This document shows, one piece after another, positions 62,301-64,000 of a DNA stretch of 64,000 nt. A model generated the notes under the pieces. That model saw nothing but the letters and a program-made list of their open reading frames with translations, was not told where the DNA came from and did no database searches. Origin of the DNA: Candidatus Poribacteria bacterium (lineage in GTDB: Bacteria > Poribacteria > WGA-4E > GCA-2687025); NCBI GenBank assembly GCA_018644665.1, contig JABGQA010000080.1, positions 56,445 through 120,444 of the forward strand, written 5' to 3'. Each line of letters begins with the position of its first letter. Within the stretch, counting starts at the first letter, position 1. Position numbers and translations under genes: made by a program.

Positions 62301-62668
62301 CCTTCCAGGCGTTGGGCGGACTGGGGCTGCTCCTCGGGACAGCCGGGCTGGCGGTCGTGCTCCTGCGCAACATGATTGAGCGCCGCGGCGAACTGGCCAC
62401 GCTCCGCGCGTTCGGCTTCCGCCGCGGGACGCTGCTCGTGATGCTGATCGTGGAGAACGCGTTCCTGGTGGCCGTCGGCCTCAGCGTGGGTACCGTCGCC
62501 GCGCTGATCGCCGTGCTACCGGCAATCACCGCTGCCGATGCGCACGTGCCGTGGGGGTCGGTGGGCGCCACGCTTGTCGCCGTGTTCGCGTGCGCGGTTG
62601 CCGCGACCGCTCTTGCCGCGGCATACGGCCTCCGCGCGCCGCTCCTCGCGTCGCTGAAGGCCGAGTAG
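59309..62668 (+). CDS. Large FtsX-like ABC permease, YbbP/MacB type
   Basis: 1,119 residues, start ATG inside the ATPase gene. It is a two-module FtsX protein: a helix at 9-32 (RAIHVAVVLGAAVATATLTGSLV), a large periplasmic domain to about 505, then an FtsX-type helix cluster near 510-625 (LFVGFSMFLIAASALLTQLLF, VGVGVGYAWLM), more helices at 680-720, a second soluble domain at about 790-970, and a C-terminal FtsX domain at about 990-1,110 (LLLGTAGLAVVLLRNMIERRGELATLRAFGFRRGTLLVM). This resembles YbbP-like permeases rather than LolC/E. The TolC-type exit of MacB is not evident. The substrate is probably a lipid or lipoprotein. Confidence 0.88.
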   Translation: MRRSLTHYRAIHVAVVLGAAVATATLTGSLVVGDSVKASLRALTLDRLGATDDALSSERLFRATLAADDAFAESYTSLAPAILLNGAARAASGGRRASGVQIVGADARFAAQYASSVALVEGLAASNGGRVPPVVINEALSRELSAAVGDELLLSFGRRGDVHPESLFGSRDAADARGLMRVVVSGVVPDRGVGRFALRPHQHAPMNAFVPLDALQRTLDRAGDVNLMLATRGPTTAGAAALLDAADKALTVADLGLRIREYDDVLIIESEQLVLSDGIAEAIMAAASDVAMEPLPVLTYVATRMAIDGREASYAMVAAVDRPTLPPPNAHAGALTEAEPAPGRSIVLSEWLAQDLGASPGDEVLMSYFVVAPDETLLSREASFVVAATSPPAGLVADRRLTPAIEGLGDADDIGDWDAPFPVDMSRVTERDEDYWDSYGATPKAFVSLRDGQDLWAGRFGSLTSVRLTPKPGQSTHTASEEFGRALLARARPSQAGFAAHAVREDGLAAATGATDFSGLFVGFSMFLIAASALLTQLLFRLGVEHRAREIGTLLAVGFPAAAVRRRFLGEGALLAVIGATVGVGVGVGYAWLMIAGLRTLWVGAVGTRDLALHVRAGSLALGWGISVVVVAAAIALAVRRLGRIPARALLSGSAPDLHTSTPRVARLVATPASVLSALIMGYGLLTGAAASPSLFFASGALALVGGLAHFATWLGRAGRRRRELRATIDLSARSAARRPSRSMLSATLIACACFVIVAVGLNRHAPLSREEARDPASGSGGFALVAEADIPLHHDLNTPEGRFELGLAAKAESLLAESPVLALRTVPGEDASCLNLHRPSVPTLVGVTDAFISREAFTFTDAIDGAGGPWELLRRDFGPGVIPAIADANSAQWILHIGVGDDLVTTNEVGHQIRLRLVGMLATSVLQSVMLVSDDALRANFPGRSGAAFFLIDAPPGGADDLLAALEGGLAAYGFDAMPTDAKLAQFRAVEDTYLSTFQALGGLGLLLGTAGLAVVLLRNMIERRGELATLRAFGFRRGTLLVMLIVENAFLVAVGLSVGTVAALIAVLPAITAADAHVPWGSVGATLVAVFACAVAATALAAAYGLRAPLLASLKAE

Positions 62669-62671
62669 GTC

Positions 62672-63493
62672 TCAACCACTCCAGGGCCCGAAGACGGCCT
62701 CGGCGGTGCCGGCCAGGAGTTGCTGCATAGTCTCGTGCTCGATGCCGGGCGCGTGTTCCGTGAACAGCGTCAGCCCCTCCGTGTACCCGCACTGCTCGAC
62801 GATGAACGGGAAGTCCGTCGCCCACATGAGGCGTTCGGCGCCGTAGGCGTCGAGAAGCCGAGAGATCCAGGGATGCAGGTCGGCGTACGGCCAATCGACG
62901 CGCGACGCGCGCGGGAACTGAGACAGCTTCACGTGGAGATTCGGGTGTCGCGACAGCGCAACAAGGTCCTCGAACTCGGCATTCTCGCCCGCGGAGGACC
63001 TGCAGTGGCCGAAGTGGTCGATGACCGCTACGGTCTCCGGCGACGCCTGGCAGAGGGCATCGATCGCGTCGAAGTGCGACGGGGAGACCAGGAACCCGAC
63101 ACGCATGCCGAGGTCGCCGGCGGCAGCGTAGAGTTGATGTCCAAGGTCAGAGCCCAACCCCTGACCATCCGGGAACAGCCCAGGGTTCACACGCACGGCG
63201 ATGTAGCCCTCGTCGCGCCACCGCGCTAGTTCGCCGACCGGGTCAGCGTGCTGCGGGTCGACGAGGCACATGCCCTTGAACCGGCCCGGCTCGTCGCGCA
63301 GCGCGCCGGACACGTAGCGATGGTCGAACCGATACACGATCGGTTGGATGATGAGCGCGCCGGCGACGCCCGCCGCGTCCATGCACTCGATCAGGAAGTT
63401 CGTGTCGGCGCGCGCCGTGGGCGTCCGTCCCTCGGCGAACGGGAACTCGGCTCCGTCTCCCCAAACATGCAGATGCGGGTCGATGATGCGCAT
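62672..63493 (-). CDS. Amidohydrolase_2-family hydrolase
   Basis: 273 residues from an ATG at 63493; ATGs at 63547 and 63574 are possible but lack ribosome sites. Seen: RIIDPHLHVWGDG at the start (metal His pair), IQPIVYRFDHRYVSGAL near 47, AVRVNPGLFPDG near 97, AVIDHFGHCR near 155, HVKLSQFPR near 180 and MWATDFPF near 217 with the catalytic Asp, ordering typical of amidohydrolase_2 enzymes such as those splitting lactones or aromatic acids. It ends 3 bp from the convergent permease gene. Divergent from the SnoaL-like gene over 134 bp. A gamma-resorcylate-type or lactonase-type substrate is plausible; none is shown. Confidence 0.85.
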   Translation of the reverse strand: MRIIDPHLHVWGDGAEFPFAEGRTPTARADTNFLIECMDAAGVAGALIIQPIVYRFDHRYVSGALRDEPGRFKGMCLVDPQHADPVGELARWRDEGYIAVRVNPGLFPDGQGLGSDLGHQLYAAAGDLGMRVGFLVSPSHFDAIDALCQASPETVAVIDHFGHCRSSAGENAEFEDLVALSRHPNLHVKLSQFPRASRVDWPYADLHPWISRLLDAYGAERLMWATDFPFIVEQCGYTEGLTLFTEHAPGIEHETMQQLLAGTAEAVFGPWSG

Positions 63494-63521
63494 GCGGACA
63501 GGCCCTTCGAGAGTGATCACG

Positions 63522-63550
63522 TTGAGCGCGCGAACCGGTTCGCCCATAGT
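63522..63550 (+). promoter_or_regulatory. Probable promoter with a perfect palindrome in its spacer
   Basis: TTGAGC (63522-63527), a 17-nt spacer and CATAGT (63545-63550), four of six matches each. The spacer contains GCGAACCGGTTCGC (63530-63543), a perfect 14-bp palindrome, a likely repressor site between the divergent amidohydrolase and SnoaL-like genes. Confidence 0.5.
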
Positions 63551-63627
63551 GGCAGAACGAACACAGACGGGCAAGCCGCGGCCGCCCGGTCGGCGGACGC
63601 TTCCCGCGCCGCGTTAGGAGACGAGAC

Positions 63628-64000
63628 ATGACGGCGGCCGAGACCGTTCACGAGTACTTCGACGCTCTCGTCGCTGAGGATGGCGACCGCCTGACAGCGC
63701 TGATGGCGCGCGCGCCACACTTCACGAAGATCGGCACTGACGAGGGCGAATGGGTAGAGGGCTGCGACCGCATCGCCGAGTACTTCGCGGGGGTCGCGGC
63801 CTCGACGGAGGGCCTGCGCATCGACACGCGGCGGCTGCGTATCGAGGAGCGGGAAGGAGTTGCGTGGTTCCGCGCGCTTCAGGTGTGGCGGCTAACGTGG
63901 AGCGGACGAGATGAGACCCTGCAGATGCGCCTTACCGGCGTGCTCGAGCGTGTGGACGGCGCCTGGCGGTTCGTGCAGATCCACGCGTCCGTCGGCGAGA
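63628..64000 (+). CDS. SnoaL-like/NTF2-fold protein, 3' truncated
   Basis: 124 codons are present and the frame is still open at the window edge. ATG at 63628 with AGGAG 7 nt upstream. Residues resemble the SnoaL_3/DUF4440 cone-shaped alpha+beta fold: TAAETVHEYFDALVAEDGDRL at the start, RAPHFTKIGTDEGEWVEGCDRIAEYF near 28, then alternating strands (TRRLRIEEREGVAWFRALQVWRLTW; LQMRLTGVLERVDGAWRFVQIHAS). Members are small enzymes or steroid-like ligand binders of many functions. A divergent amidohydrolase gene and the palindrome between them suggest shared regulation. Function unknown. Confidence 0.75.
   Translation, partial: MTAAETVHEYFDALVAEDGDRLTALMARAPHFTKIGTDEGEWVEGCDRIAEYFAGVAASTEGLRIDTRRLRIEEREGVAWFRALQVWRLTWSGRDETLQMRLTGVLERVDGAWRFVQIHASVGE

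Noticed and set aside
1..64000. tRNA genes, rRNA, CRISPR arrays, insertion sequences or phage genes
   Set aside because: Reading both strands I found no cloverleaf, no spaced direct repeats and no transposase or integrase motif; base composition looks even across the window.

Overview
The window looks like chromosomal DNA from an uncultured, high-GC, diderm bacterium of the FCB/Latescibacterota-Poribacteria kind. Supporting signs are a SprA/Sov-type outer-membrane translocon at the left edge (a type IX secretion hallmark), a TonB-dependent receptor, a lipoprotein signal, and many Gfo/Idh/MocA, amidohydrolase_2, enolase-superfamily and sialidase-like enzymes, the scavenging gene set typical of those lineages. 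An actinobacterial-type proteasome ATPase (ARC/Mpa) and Dop are also present, as reported for several uncultured phyla. The lineage is an inference; no rRNA gene is present. I saw no tRNA, rRNA, CRISPR array, insertion sequence or phage gene.

Layout. 1-6.6 kb: 3' part of sprA, converging on an FGE-like/sialidase fusion. 7.1-9.3 kb: groESL behind a sigma70-like promoter, a CIRCE operator and a strong terminator. 9.3-13.5 kb: a catabolic locus (DUF6807, amidohydrolase, Gfo/Idh oxidoreductase) divergent from a mandelate racemase-type enzyme. 13.5-15.9 kb: HEAT/TPR and TPR proteins. 15.9-18.2 kb: secreted neutral ceramidase and a second Gfo/Idh enzyme. 18.2-22.2 kb: UxaA-like dehydratase, class I FBP aldolase and fumarase. 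22.2-30.1 kb: tgt, an unknown barrel protein, full-length Lhr helicase and an EamA-type transporter. 30.2-35.1 kb: a small anchored Cys-containing protein, argC, then ARC and dop, but no Pup-like modifier and no 20S proteasome genes. 35.1-40.9 kb (minus): an apparent operon pduL, a microcompartment-accessory-like gene, CHAD protein, Ppx-HD and Ppx, linking acyl-phosphate and polyphosphate chemistry. 40.9-44.7 kb (minus): DUF3108, FnIII lipoprotein, DGK1/SEC59-type kinase, UPF0261. 44.9-47.7 kb: gnd and a deacetylase-like protein.

48.1-62.7 kb: twelve co-directional genes. The first five overlap or nearly abut: TonB-dependent receptor, Rv2949c/UbiC-type chorismate lyase with both catalytic residues, PaaK-like CoA ligase, a flavin-dependent halogenase-like enzyme with all three halogenase motifs, and a PQQ-type beta-propeller. 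DUF3311+SSS transporter, glycosyltransferase, small membrane protein, 4HBT thioesterase and a LolD/FtsX-type ABC system follow. I infer a route chorismate to 4-hydroxybenzoate to an activated and possibly halogenated aryl product, tied to a dedicated outer-membrane receptor. This is the best candidate for an undescribed system here. The right edge has an amidohydrolase and a truncated SnoaL-like gene flanking a promoter that contains a perfect 14-bp palindrome.

Starts were chosen from ribosome-binding sites, domain boundaries and gene overlaps. Several promoters share a TTGAxx -35 box and a 17-nt spacer, so ordinary sigma70-type recognition seems likely.
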